From the NCBI GenBank assembly GCA_958510825.1, contig OY294050.1, forward strand, positions 43,227,249 to 43,291,248: a stretch of DNA of 64,000 nucleotides, in the 5' to 3' direction. Of this stretch, positions 1-9,611 are shown piece after piece (position 1 is the first letter of the stretch; every line of letters starts with the position of its first letter). The translations under genes were made by a program, and so were the position numbers. The notes below the pieces were generated by a model. It was given only the letters and a program-made list of their open reading frames with translations. It made no database searches and was not told the origin of the DNA. This DNA is from Brachypterus glaber. Taxonomy: Eukaryota > Arthropoda > Insecta > Coleoptera > Kateretidae.

Positions 1-62
1 CAAGCGAGTGAGGAAACCCCACGAGTGTATGAAATACACTTTCCAACGAGTTATGTACACTA

Positions 63-762
63 TTTTTCCTACGATCCCGAAAAAATGTGTAGTTTCTTAT
101 TTTAAAATTTTCTAATTTTTATTAATTTTTAAGAAAAGCAACGCACAAAATAATTATAAATAGCATACAAATTTATATATGTAGGTATGTCAAATAGGAA
201 ATATGATTTTCATTTAGCTTTAGTTTTCTTGGTTTTATATTTAATACAATACATAGCTGTTTAATGGGTTGCCTATTCATAAATAAATGCAAACTTGAGT
301 TTGCCTATTAAATTAGATTTCTGCCATATAAGACAGTAAAATTGTAGTGTTTTACATTTCATAAGAAAAATACTGTGTATTTTGATGTTTTTTATGTAAT
401 GGAAGGTAACTTAATAAAAAATTAAATAATTTTTATAAGATCTAGACTGTATAGACTAGACAGTAATGGTCAAAATAGTAACGTTATAACTATAGTTTTT
501 ATTTTTGACATGAAAAACAGAAATATTTGGATTAAAACACTTAAAAGATATAAAAGGCTGTGGAAAATGGTGGAAAATGGTTTTAAAAACAAGGTGAATC
601 AAATTCGTACGAGGTAAATATCTAAATAAAATTAGGCAAACCTCCATACATAAATATCACACGAGTGTGATATAAAAATATCAAACTAGTTCGATATGAG
701 GCGTTTCCTAAAGAACAAAAGAGTGTGCTAAATGTCATTTTCATAGAGGATCGTAGGAAAAA
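63..762. mobile_element. Inverted-repeat element, family A copy 1
   Basis: The ends carry a perfect 15-bp inverted repeat, TTTTTCCTACGATCC at 63-77 and its complement at 748-762, and each is flanked by TA. The part from about 320 onward recurs at 16312-16766 with the same right end. No transposase is visible, so this looks like a non-autonomous DNA element. Short open frames inside it have no recognisable product. The first 60 bases of the window are outside it and show nothing. Confidence 0.5.
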
Positions 763-1025
763 TATATGTTTTTCTAAAATCGGGGAATATAAACGAAATA
801 AATTATACATTTAAAATGAATACCTACGTGTTCTATTAAAAGAATGTGATTATTTTGTACAATCGATTGAAAAAGATTAATAGTGGTATACAAAGTATAC
901 TATACATTAAGGACCGTAGCTACGCGTAGATGCCAAGGAATGCATGAATAAAAGTTTATTTCAAAGAGCAGACCCAAGATAACCTTATACAGGAAGGTCT
1001 AAATATTTTAGTATCAAGCCTTCGC
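763..1025. other. Repeat-derived flank, no gene
   Basis: Nothing is recognised up to about 960. From about 966 comes a segment (GACCCAAGATAACC and following) that continues at 3561-3600 beyond the retroelement insertion and recurs uninterrupted at 4436-4542. Confidence 0.5.
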
Positions 1026-1046
1026 CTTCTCAAAACTTTGTATAAT

Positions 1047-2900
1047 GTATATATATAATCCTGGTGTTTTATACAAAGTCCAAACACTTTTGATACTCCT
1101 CAAACTATAGTTGACGGTTTTGCCGATTACTTTAGTAGCGTTTATTCTCCTCAATCGGACGAACCTTTAAATGACGTTCCTAATAATTTTCAAAACATAA
1201 ACATAGAGAGTTTTAGTGACACCGACATTACTAATGCTATTAATAAACTAAGTGCTAAAATGACAGCAGGTGATGATTCAATACCAAGTTTCTTAGTTAA
1301 GGATTGTAAAAACTGTTTTATTAAACCTTTAAAAACTATATTTAATTTATCATTGAAAACTAGTACTTTTCCCGATAAATGGAAAGTAGCTCGGGTATGT
1401 CCTGTTTTCAAGTCCGGTAATCCGTCTTTGTTAAATAACTATCGTCCAATTTCTGTTTTAAATAATTATGCTAAAGTTTTTGAAATTTGCATCTACAGTA
1501 AAATCTATCCTGTCACAAAACACCTAATTTCCGATTGTCAACATGGTTTTATGGCAAACAGATCCACTGTTAGTAATTTATCTTGTTTTTCACAATTCTT
1601 GCACGAAGCTCTTGATAATTGTGGCCAGGTAAACGTAATTTTAACCGACTTTGAAAAAGCCTTTGATAAAATAGATCCCAAAATTATTATTAATAAATTA
1701 AATCAGTTTGGCTTTTCGCCAGCAATGAAAAAGTTTTTTTTAAGTTATTTATCTTTTCGAAAACAATATGTTAGTTATAACGGTTTTCTATCCAAATTAT
1801 TTTTTGCCACATCAGGCATTCCTCAAGGTTCAAATTTAGGTCCATTACTTTTTTTGTATTTTATTAATGATATTACAGATTATATAACGTGTTTAAAATT
1901 ATTGTTTGCTGACGACTTAAAACTGTTTCTCAGAATAATTGATCTCGCAGACTGTCAGTTTCTTCAAGAACAGCTAAATCAACTAGTTATTTGGTGCGTG
2001 CGAAATAAATTGTTTCTCAACATTCAAAAATGCAAAGTTATAACTTTTACTAGGAAAATACATACTTACGATTTTAATTATGCAATTAACAATCAAAATT
2101 TAGCCAGATGTGAAAAAGTCAAAGACTTAGGCGTAGTATTTGACACAAAACTTTTAATGATCACGTTGATGCTACCGTTAAGGCTTCAAATAAAATGCTA
2201 GGATTTCTAGTTAGAAGTTGTCAACAGTTTAGATCTGAGGTTTGTCTGAAATCCCTTTATTTTGCGCTTGTTAGATCAAAATTGGAGTATGCTTCCTTTA
2301 TTTGGTATCCCAAAGCTGCCACTCAAAAGGAGAACGTTGAACGGGTTCAGCGTAAGTTTTTAAAATTCCTCAACTTTAAAGTTCGCGGCTCTTACCCCCC
2401 TCAGGGCATTGACGAGGAGGTTTTGCAAGTCAGATTCTCAGTCCAATCGCTTGAAAATCGAAGAATACTATCAGCTATCTCTATTTTTTACAGAATAATT
2501 CACAATCTTATTGATTGTAATTTATTGCTAGGAAAAATTGATTTTTTAGTTCCCCGACTGAATGCTAGGCAAACTGATTCTTTTTCGCTGTCAATCCCAA
2601 GAACAAATTTATTATTGAAGTCCCCAATTTATGTCATGTGTGATAATGTTAATACTTATAGTATAAATTGTGATATATTTTTTGAAAAACTCAGTTCCGT
2701 TTTAAAAAAATCAAGCGTAAATTTAGGTATTTAAGATTTAGCTTAATTTCTATTTTTAATTTTTAAAATTTAATTTTTTATATCTAAATTTATTTTTGTT
2801 ACTTAATATTCTTATTTATATTTGTTATTATGAAATGAAATTGTCCTGTTATTGGATTACTCTGTTGGGCAATAAAGACTATTATTATTATTATTATTAT
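1047..2900 (+). mobile_element. Inner non-LTR retrotransposon (Jockey/I-like), 5'-truncated
   Basis: The element is flanked by TATAAT at 1041-1046 and 2901-2906, a probable 6-bp target duplication lying within the outer element's coding sequence. It carries most of an RT domain, a C-terminal region, a short 3' UTR (2735-2879) and a (TTA)n tail. The 5' UTR, ORF1 and endonuclease are missing, the usual result of incomplete target-primed reverse transcription. The tail type matches the host element, so the two belong to related subfamilies. Confidence 0.8.
1059..2734 (+). pseudogene. Non-LTR reverse transcriptase, truncated and frameshifted
   Basis: An open frame runs from 1059, upstream of the first ATG (1260), to about 2155 and contains the RT core. 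The palm motif LTDFEKAFDKID (near 1637) supplies the first catalytic aspartate, GIPQGSNLGPLLF (near 1816) is motif B, and LLFADDLKLF (near 1900) is the catalytic FADD box. About 2150-2160 the frame slips. The following frame encodes NDHVDATVKASNKMLGFL and then the typical C-terminal segment RSKLEYASFIWYP, to a stop at 2732-2734. There is no endonuclease because the 5' part is absent. The frameshift and truncation make it inactive. The clade (Jockey, I or a neighbour) is not certain. Confidence 0.85.
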
Positions 2901-2906
2901 TATAAT

Positions 2907-3407
2907 TCTTTTATACGTTCCAAATTAGAATATTGTAGTATCATCTGGTCTCCTTATTACGAAACACATAAACAACAGTTAGAGAAGGTTCAGAAAAAGT
3001 TTTTAAAGTTATTATATCTCAAATCTTCAGGTATTTACCTGAGTAGAGGCTATGATTATAATGTTTTGTTGTCACAATTTGACTTTGTATCTCTTGAACA
3101 GCGTAGAATCTTTTCTAGTGTTAAGTTCTTGTATTTTCTACTTAATGGTAAAATCGACTCGCCCTTCATTTTATTTAATTTTAACTTTTATGTACCCCGA
3201 AATCATACAAGAACATACCTTACATTTTATAACCGTAATGCAAGAACCAATATTATCCGTAGTAATTCTATTTATAATATGATGCATTATGTTAATACGT
3301 ACTGCAATAGTTGTGACCTTCACTTCAACACTATTAATTACTTAATTGATTGTATTACTATGGCCCGTTGGCCAAATAATTATTTTTTTTTTTATATATA
3401 TAGATAA
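2907..3407 (+). pseudogene. C-terminal fragment of a non-LTR RT (outer element)
   Basis: The frame from SFIRSKLEYCSIIWSP to the stop near 3405 parallels the C-terminal region of the inner element (RSKLEYASFIWYP), with later blocks such as LEQRRIFSS and NARTNIIRSN. It has no palm motifs. The 21 bases at 1026-1046 are its displaced upstream end. Confidence 0.75.
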
Positions 3408-3560
3408 TGTAACCTAACTTTTTATTTAGGTTTAGTTTTAGGTTATTTAATTTATTATAGCATATATTTTCTCTTTGTTTTCTATTATATATTGTCCTGT
3501 AAATGGTTTTCTGTTGGGCAATAAATATATATTATTATTATTATTATTATTATTATTCGC

Positions 3561-4542
3561 ATTCCATAGTATAATCTTTACGGGTTTCTTTGAGTTTTTC
3601 CATAGACAAAGAACATAGATGAGCTGTCATCTCAAGGTTATATAAAAATTTACGAGTCCTCCATTTTGATCGGAAGTTGCGTCAGAAATCAGCCGGGAAA
3701 TTTAAATTAGTGGGTAAAATGTAAATAAATAAACGACATAACCTTACTTTTTAATGTTTTCTTATGTTATATTAAAAAAAATCAAACTTACCTAAAAAAT
3801 ATGATACTGCTGACTGCAGGTAGCAGTCGTTTTATGTTTCTACAACTTTTTATAAAACACGTCATTGCAAAGACTTTACTAGTTCTTTGAAAAAGCACTA
3901 TAAAATATACAAAAAACACAGAAAGACTTTAAAAGTTCAAAAACGCTATTATATAGCCTATAGTAAAATAAAATGTTCACCCTTCTAGCACAAAACACCA
4001 AACGCGTAGAAAAAATAACAGAAAAACCTCGAAAACAAACTCAAAACATACATAAATTAGGTTATGTTAACCTGTTGCACGAATATGTTAGAGGTGTGTG
4101 CGATGAATTATATTTTTATATTTAAATTACTGGTAAAAATAAATAAATATCTGTGTAGTATAACATATTGATTTAGTTTTTACATATATAACAAACTGTT
4201 GCAACAAAACAACAACAAAAAGAAACTTTTACTGACTACTGAAGTGAAATGAAAAGACACATCTCTAACAAAGAAAATATTCCTATCTAACGCAACACAG
4301 TGTTACCAACATAAAATATATATTTTGTTACTTTATGTTGGACAATTGGAATCAAAATGGAGGACGCATTTAGTCGGGACGCAGAAGTATGCGCAGAGGG
4401 TCAAAACTCAATCTATTTGTTTATTTTGTCTATGAGTAGACCCAAGATAACCTTATACGGGAAGGTCTAAATAATTTAGTAACAAGCCTTCCAATTCCAT
4501 AGTATAATCTTTACGGTTTTCTTTGAGTTTTTCCGAGGCTTT
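3561..4542. repeat. About 100-bp direct repeats around an inverted-repeat segment
   Basis: The segment beginning GACCCAAGATAACCTTATAC occurs at about 966-1025 (continuing at 3561-3600) and again at 4436-4542. Between the two lies about 830 bp whose ends are roughly inverted: ATAGACAAA near 3602 and TTTGTCTAT near 4424, with TCCATTTTGAT near 3660 and ATCAAAATGGA near 4352. This could be a non-autonomous element with a duplicated flank or an LTR-like arrangement. No coding sequence was seen. Confidence 0.4.
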
Positions 4543-4681
4543 TTTCTCAATTTACTTTCCAAAATATAATTTCGTTTGGGGAGTACAATATTGCTTTTTT
4601 TATTGATTTTAAAAGTGTCACGTTTTGTTCATGTATTGCGGACTTTGTGACCCTAGGGCCAAATAGTTATTTTCTTAACTA

Positions 4682-4713
4682 GTGTATTAAGTGGATAAAA
4701 TCACTTAATACAC
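4682..4713. repeat. Perfect 12-bp hairpin
   Basis: GTGTATTAAGTG (4682-4693) is followed 8 bases later by its exact complement CACTTAATACAC (4702-4713). No T-run or coding context marks it as a terminator. Confidence 0.5.
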
Positions 4714-6801
4714 GAGTTGAGAATTTAATTTTATCCAACACCTTTTATTTTTAAATAAAAATCTATAATTTTGCGAAAAATTATGTCAAAAATATTAAGA
4801 TTAAGTTTTCTTAATACTCAAATTATAGGTAGCCATGGCCTAAGTATGCCTATTAAAAATAAACAATTGCTAGTTTTACATTTCTTACAAACGTCAAAAT
4901 GGAGGCGGTGATGACAGAATTTTTAATAAAAACAGTATTTTATTCAAAAACTAAAAAATAATTTGGGGTTTTCTTTAATTTTTATGGTTTAGTTAACGTG
5001 CTTCTATTTATAGAATAGTTATAATACTTAATTAATAGGCTATGTAACTAATTTTGGGTGAGATCAAAAGCTGTACGTAAAAGAATGGGTGAAAAACTTT
5101 TTAGGCACTAGTGGAAAAAAACTCACTTTTGACATTTAAAATAGTGCTCAAAACAAGTGTTTCTGTGAAGGTGTTGGATAAAAGTTTTTTTTTGGCCGCT
5201 AACTAATACTTGTTATTTTTAAGCCTTTTTAAATAATATGATTTACCTTTACTGTAATATTTATAAAGAAATATGACCTTTTAGTCACTTTTGGACTTGA
5301 ACTATATGTTCTTTTTGACCAGATACAAGTATTATAATCATTTCATATAAATAAAAATTTCTTCTATAACATAACCTCAAAACATATGGTTAATCGGTTA
5401 ATCTGGATTCATCCAGTAAAATATACCACAAAACGTCAATTATAAAATCAATTTCAATATTAATAATATTTATAGAACGGTTTCAGAAGTATTATTATTT
5501 TCATAACAAACACATTTTAACAAAAATTAATCAATATTATATGTTCTTTTGGCAAAAAGGAAAAACAAATTAAAAAAATTGTTAAAATTTATTTAAAAGT
5601 TTTTTATTTATTTATTTTTTTAATAATTGGAAAAATGCAATATACCCATTTACTGTGAATACTATATAATTAGATGCGTAGCATTACATTTGTTGACGGC
5701 TTGTTTTACTCTTCGCATCTCGTTCATAATTTATTTTTTTAATAAAAAACGAAGCGCTCGGTAGTTTTTTTAATTTTCACTGAAAATTTCAGGGTTTCCA
5801 AACAAACATAAAATACCCCGAAAAAAGCACCGTGAGGGTAGGTAATGTTTAACAATTTTGTAAATTTGAAGAATGTGACAGTGTGACATTTGCGGTACGT
5901 ATATGTGTATTGTTTTAGCTGTGTCTAATAAATTGGTTTGAATATTTTATAGAACTATTGAATCTGATAAATATTGCGGTATTATGTCATACCCATTTTC
6001 GTGATAATTGAAGTGGAATATATCGCTCACACAGTTATATTTCGAAAATAATCTGGAATAATATACATAAAACTTTTTGCCGATAATTATAGTATTTCCA
6101 AGAAAGGTATATATTTTTTAAACCTTCTCGCTTGTAAACAATCTTTAACGCAAGTAGCGCGTGAGTCGTAAGACAATTGGCAAGGTCTAAATGACACATT
6201 CTTAAAAACGTTGACATGTGCAATTAACGAGAAAAAAGCGATTTTATAAGCAAATTTTGTTTCTACAGAAATAATTTTTGTACACAAGTATTTTTAGTGA
6301 AAGCTTAATCGATTCTCCTTTTTTTCATATCAAAACATCATGGAAAGATTAGGCAAGTAAACAAAACAAATTATAAATATAAAATACTACGTAAAACAAA
6401 AAGTTTTTGGGTATCCAGTGACATAACTTCCCAGTTCATGAGAAACTAATTTTTTTGTATATAGTATACAACATTATACTGGACTTTCCGTATTTGGGGA
6501 TTAACGGTTGTGCATTAAAAACTGCTACATATACAGGTGTTTTCACAGCTTTAGTTATTAAGTTAAGGGCCGAAAGATCTAGAACAGGACAGAAAAGCCA
6601 GAACCAAAAAAACCTCATTGTTTTTAATTGCAATAAATTATCTTATACCTTTTATTAAAAAAATCTACGAATTAATAAAGTGAAATGTTACAACACTTAT
6701 TTGAAATGAGAAGTTTTTATTGGTTTGGTCCATACAGAATCATATAAGGTACAGAATATAAAATTTTGGCTTAGTTATGTTGTTATTTAAAATAATAAAC
6801 A
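4714..6801. other. AT-rich sequence without recognised genes
   Basis: No coding frame stands out. At about 5632-5710 there is a short piece (AAATGCAATATACCCATTTA, then GCGTAGCATTACAT) shared with the ends of the family E repeats near 43700 and 60960. The rest is not recognised. Confidence 0.5.
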
Positions 6802-6944
6802 AGCTATTAGAAACACTTTAATAAAAAACTAAATATATATGAACAGTTCCAACGTTTCCCTGAAGAAGAAGAAGGGACAAATTACCTTCGAAACGTAAAA
6901 CTATTCATATATATTTAGTTTTTTATTAAAGCGTTTCTAATAGC
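6802..6944. repeat. Long hairpin with hammerhead-like loop
   Basis: The arm 6802-6849 is nearly the reverse complement of 6898-6944, a stem of about 47 bp. The 48-base loop holds the CTGAAGA / CGAAACGT motif. The arms fit a short target sequence present in both orientations on either side of a small insertion. Confidence 0.7.
6860..6897 (+). ncRNA. Hammerhead-like motif, probably degenerate
   Basis: CTGAAGA (6860-6866) and GAAACGTA (6890-6897) flank an imperfect GAAGG / CCTTC helix. The GAA repetition (AGAAGAAGAAGG) suggests slippage in stem II. The order matches C3-U4-G5-A6-N7-G8-A9, stem II, G12-A13-A14 of the hammerhead core, but stem II does not start directly after A9. Catalysis is doubtful. 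Confidence 0.35.
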
Positions 6945-7036
6945 AAGATTTTTTCATTATTTTATATAAAAAGAACAAGAAATATTATAATAAATAATAA
7001 ACAAGCCAAAAACTTCAGCGTAAAGGCATATCCACA

Positions 7037-7420
7037 GGCTCGCATGAGAACGTAATACACAACGAACTAATAACTCTTTTCTCTAGAATAGGCATTTCAT
7101 TTGTAAAAACAAAACAAAAACGTAGCCAACATATACATGTGTCTGTCTTACTCGCACAGCTTTGTTCTAATAGAGACAAAAATACCAGTTACTGGTAATT
7201 GTTATTGTTCAGGCCTGAATATACCTACTATCTGTTTACAAACAAACCGTGATGTTGGCGATTCTTTATATTAACGGTATGCTTATTCTAGAGAGAAGAG
7301 TTCTTAGTTCGTTGGTAATACATAACAATGCGATGCCGTGATTGGCTTGATGTGTCGCAATGTATCTTGTAAGCCAATCACGGCATCGCATTCTTATGTT
7401 TTATGTTCTTATGCAAGCTT
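7037..7420. mobile_element. Hairpin element carrying a nested hAT-type MITE
   Basis: Removing 7060-7314 and one copy of its target duplication leaves an element with inverted ends of about 48 bp (GCTCGCATGAGAACG near 7038 against CGTTCTTATGCAAGC-like sequence near 7405). Its inner arms are a perfect 22-bp inverted repeat, 7327-7348 and 7371-7392, containing GATGCCGTGATTGGC. It has no coding capacity. Confidence 0.6.
7060..7314. mobile_element. 255-bp hAT-type MITE, copy 1
   Basis: The termini CAACGAACTAATAACTCTT and its near complement lie between perfect 8-bp duplications GTAATACA (7052-7059 and 7315-7322). An 8-bp duplication is the hallmark of hAT transposases. A second copy of exactly the same length is at 19291-19545 with its own 8-bp duplication. 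It is non-coding and depends on a transposase not in this window. Confidence 0.9.
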
Positions 7421-7659
7421 CTGAATAGGCCTTATTTCGGAATTTCTAAAGAATTTAGCGCAAAATTTAAAAATATATAGGGTGTTTGGAAATGGTATAG
7501 TAAAGGAATATCACTAGTCTTAATTTATATTTTAATATGTATAAGTACATTTTTAAAATGTATTTAAGTATCTTTTTTTTTTTCATTGTGACTACTTTCA
7601 TTTTGATGATCGTTTACATGTTTTGTAATCTATCGTAATTTATGAAATAATAGTTATTT

Positions 7660-7905
7660 ATGGTACTAGTGGGTAAAGTAAGATATTGCCATGAGTTTTT
7701 ATCCAATAAATAGCTTAGGAATTCATATTTTTATTAAAAAATTTAATGACATTTACAAGAAAATAATTTGAAAAGTGACAGTTGAGTGGGTAAAATAAAT
7801 AATTATCCACTCAATAAAGTAAAAGCCACGCGGGATTTATTATTGAGTTTATCTATTTAAAATAAAGCTGGTAATTGTCTTATTATCTGTATGTATTGGA
7901 TAAAG
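7660..7905 (+). repeat. Dispersed repeat family U, copy 1
   Basis: The segment from GTACTAGTGGGTAAAGTAAG to the TATTGGATAAAG before an (ATT)n run recurs inverted at about 57058-57395. The second copy carries about 90 extra bases in the middle. No coding sequence was seen. Confidence 0.6.
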
Positions 7906-8064
7906 ATTATTATTATTATTATTTCCATTTAGTATTTTACTTCTCAGCTAATAGCTGGAATACACCTATTCCTTATAGTTCTCAAGGGAATTAGGTTATT
8001 AGGAGTGGGAAGGGATTTCACCCTATCCCACCCATTTATTTAGGTAATTGTATTGTTTAAGAAC

Positions 8065-8129
<65 letters not shown>
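7906..8129. repeat. Two (ATT)n tracts around a short unique segment
   Basis: An (ATT) run at about 7907-7925 and a longer one at 8065-8129 enclose about 140 bp. The arrangement could be a tiny 3' stub of a non-LTR element with a (TTA)n tail inserted in a microsatellite, or two independent microsatellites. Confidence 0.6.
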
Positions 8130-8130
<1 letters not shown>

Positions 8131-8378
8131 GATATCGTATTTTTCATGGGTCTCAAACCACAAAGGTCCTAATGCTGGACTCCTAATCGTTTTGTTGATA
8201 ATATTTTTACATAGAAACAGATAGACGATATTTTACTAAAACTTTTTTCGCATTTTTTCGTCGCCACGTTCTATAAAATTCCAAATAGTAAAATGCAAAA
8301 AGAATGATTTATCGGTCCATTAGTGCCAAATCAAAAAAATTTGTCTACTAAAAAGAATTTTTGTTTAAGGATTGGTAC

Positions 8379-8660
8379 CTGAGATGTAGGAAAGGGCAGC
8401 TGTCAATACGGCACAGAGCATGATGCAGACAATAGCCGTGCACTTCCAAGAACACTTTGCCGTGATTCCTTTTCTGAAATGGAATCGACTGGCCTGCGAG
8501 AAGTTGGTCGAATTAGGGCGGCGCAGGTTGTTTCGGACGGGTAAAACGGGTATTGGCCCGCCATATGGCAGGCCTATCCTTTCCGGATTTTTCATATCTT
8601 TCGACGGGCTGCTCGAAGATGATTGCGACTTGTAATCCATCGTCGCATTTTTGGGATGAT
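8379..8660 (-). CDS. Internal exon with a transmembrane helix, teneurin-like
   Basis: This 282-bp exon is the only convincing host coding sequence. On the minus strand a pyrimidine-rich tract and TTTCAG precede it, and it ends at CAG/GTACCA, a good donor. Both introns are phase 1, so the exon is symmetrical. The peptide has a serine-rich stretch (SQSSSSSPS), a proline-rich block (GGPIPVLPVRNNLRRP), a basic run and then a hydrophobic helix, CTAIVCIMLCAVLTAALSYI, preceded by KCSWK. A basic cytoplasmic tail followed by one helix suggests a type II membrane protein. From memory of the family, the basic SWKCTA segment recalls the membrane exon of insect teneurins (Ten-m/Ten-a), cell-surface adhesion proteins of synapses and muscle with very long introns. 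The exon call is fairly firm. The family name is tentative. Confidence 0.6.
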
Positions 8661-9611
8661 CTGAAACAAAGGAATTAAATTTAATATAACATATGGCTTA
8701 TACCTTTTTTTCTCTCCGTGTCAGCTGGAGAGTACATATACAAGATCCATAATTGACTTTTTTTAGGTATCAAGTAAAAAGTATGATTTTACTCGTGCCA
8801 GATAAGTGTCTTGTTTGTGTGAAAAATACCTGTTTAATAAAAGTAGACTCTAAAAATTTTTTTGTGAAATTACTAAAAATATCGTTGGTTATTTAATGCC
8901 ACCGATTTTGTTAGTAATATTACATATCAACTTTGTTATTTAACTAAACTGCGTTGTAATCTTGTAAATTCATAAAAATGATTTTTTTTTGTAATTTCAC
9001 AACATTTTCTTGTGATATTACATAATAACTTGTGAAATTATTTCGCATTTTTACAATATTACAACACGTCTTTGTAATTTTAAATGTTTTTTTTGTGAAA
9101 AGCTAAAACATTTGTATTTTTTTTGTAAAATGTTCTAGTATTTTCGCAAAATTTATTAAATCTACAATAATATTGCGTTTTTATTAAACTAACTTTTGAT
9201 TTTACAACATAACAATATAAAATGGCTGCAATAATGTTAGTATTTTTTTTTTTGTAAAAATACAAACGTTTTTTTTCAGTGATAGGGGGAGATCACTATG
9301 AGTGGGACGTATTATTAAATGGGACAGTGCCTGTTTCTGAGCTATGCTTCGTAATTTTTGGTTTTTGTTACCACGCTTAGACCGCAGTAAAAAAATAATA
9401 AAAAATGGCAGTTTGGTTTTTGACAAATTTAAAAAAGTTAATTTTACCAAGTCACAAGTATTTTTTTTAATAATTTTTAAAGATATTTTATTGACAAAAG
9501 GCAAAAGGAAACTGTTTGAATTTGGTATATGTAATAGTCTAGAATGTTTTTTTAAATACAGTAAAAACATTATGTATAATTCAACATGCATGAATGGTAT
9601 TTTGAACTTTT
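8661..9611. other. Probable intron with repeated TTGTAAT-ATTACAA words
   Basis: The stretch is strongly AT-rich. Between 8860 and 9250, words such as TTGTAATNTTACAA and TTGTGAAATTA recur in loose, diverged form, which may be decayed satellite or chance in low-complexity DNA. Open frames here show no recognisable domain. Confidence 0.4.

Larger units (their letters stand above)
1026..3555 (+). mobile_element. Outer non-LTR retrotransposon, 5'-truncated, split by a relative
   Basis: This insertion is bounded by a 5-bp direct repeat TTCGC (1021-1025 and 3556-3560). An unoccupied version of the target lies at about 4483-4500, where AAGCCTTC runs straight into ATTCCATAG. The element itself consists of 1026-1046 plus 2907-3555. 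Its first 21 bases encode LLKTLYN, which joins in frame to SFIRSKLEY after the inner element is removed. It ends in a (TTA)n tail at about 3533-3555. Only the C-terminal part of the RT protein remains. Confidence 0.8.
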
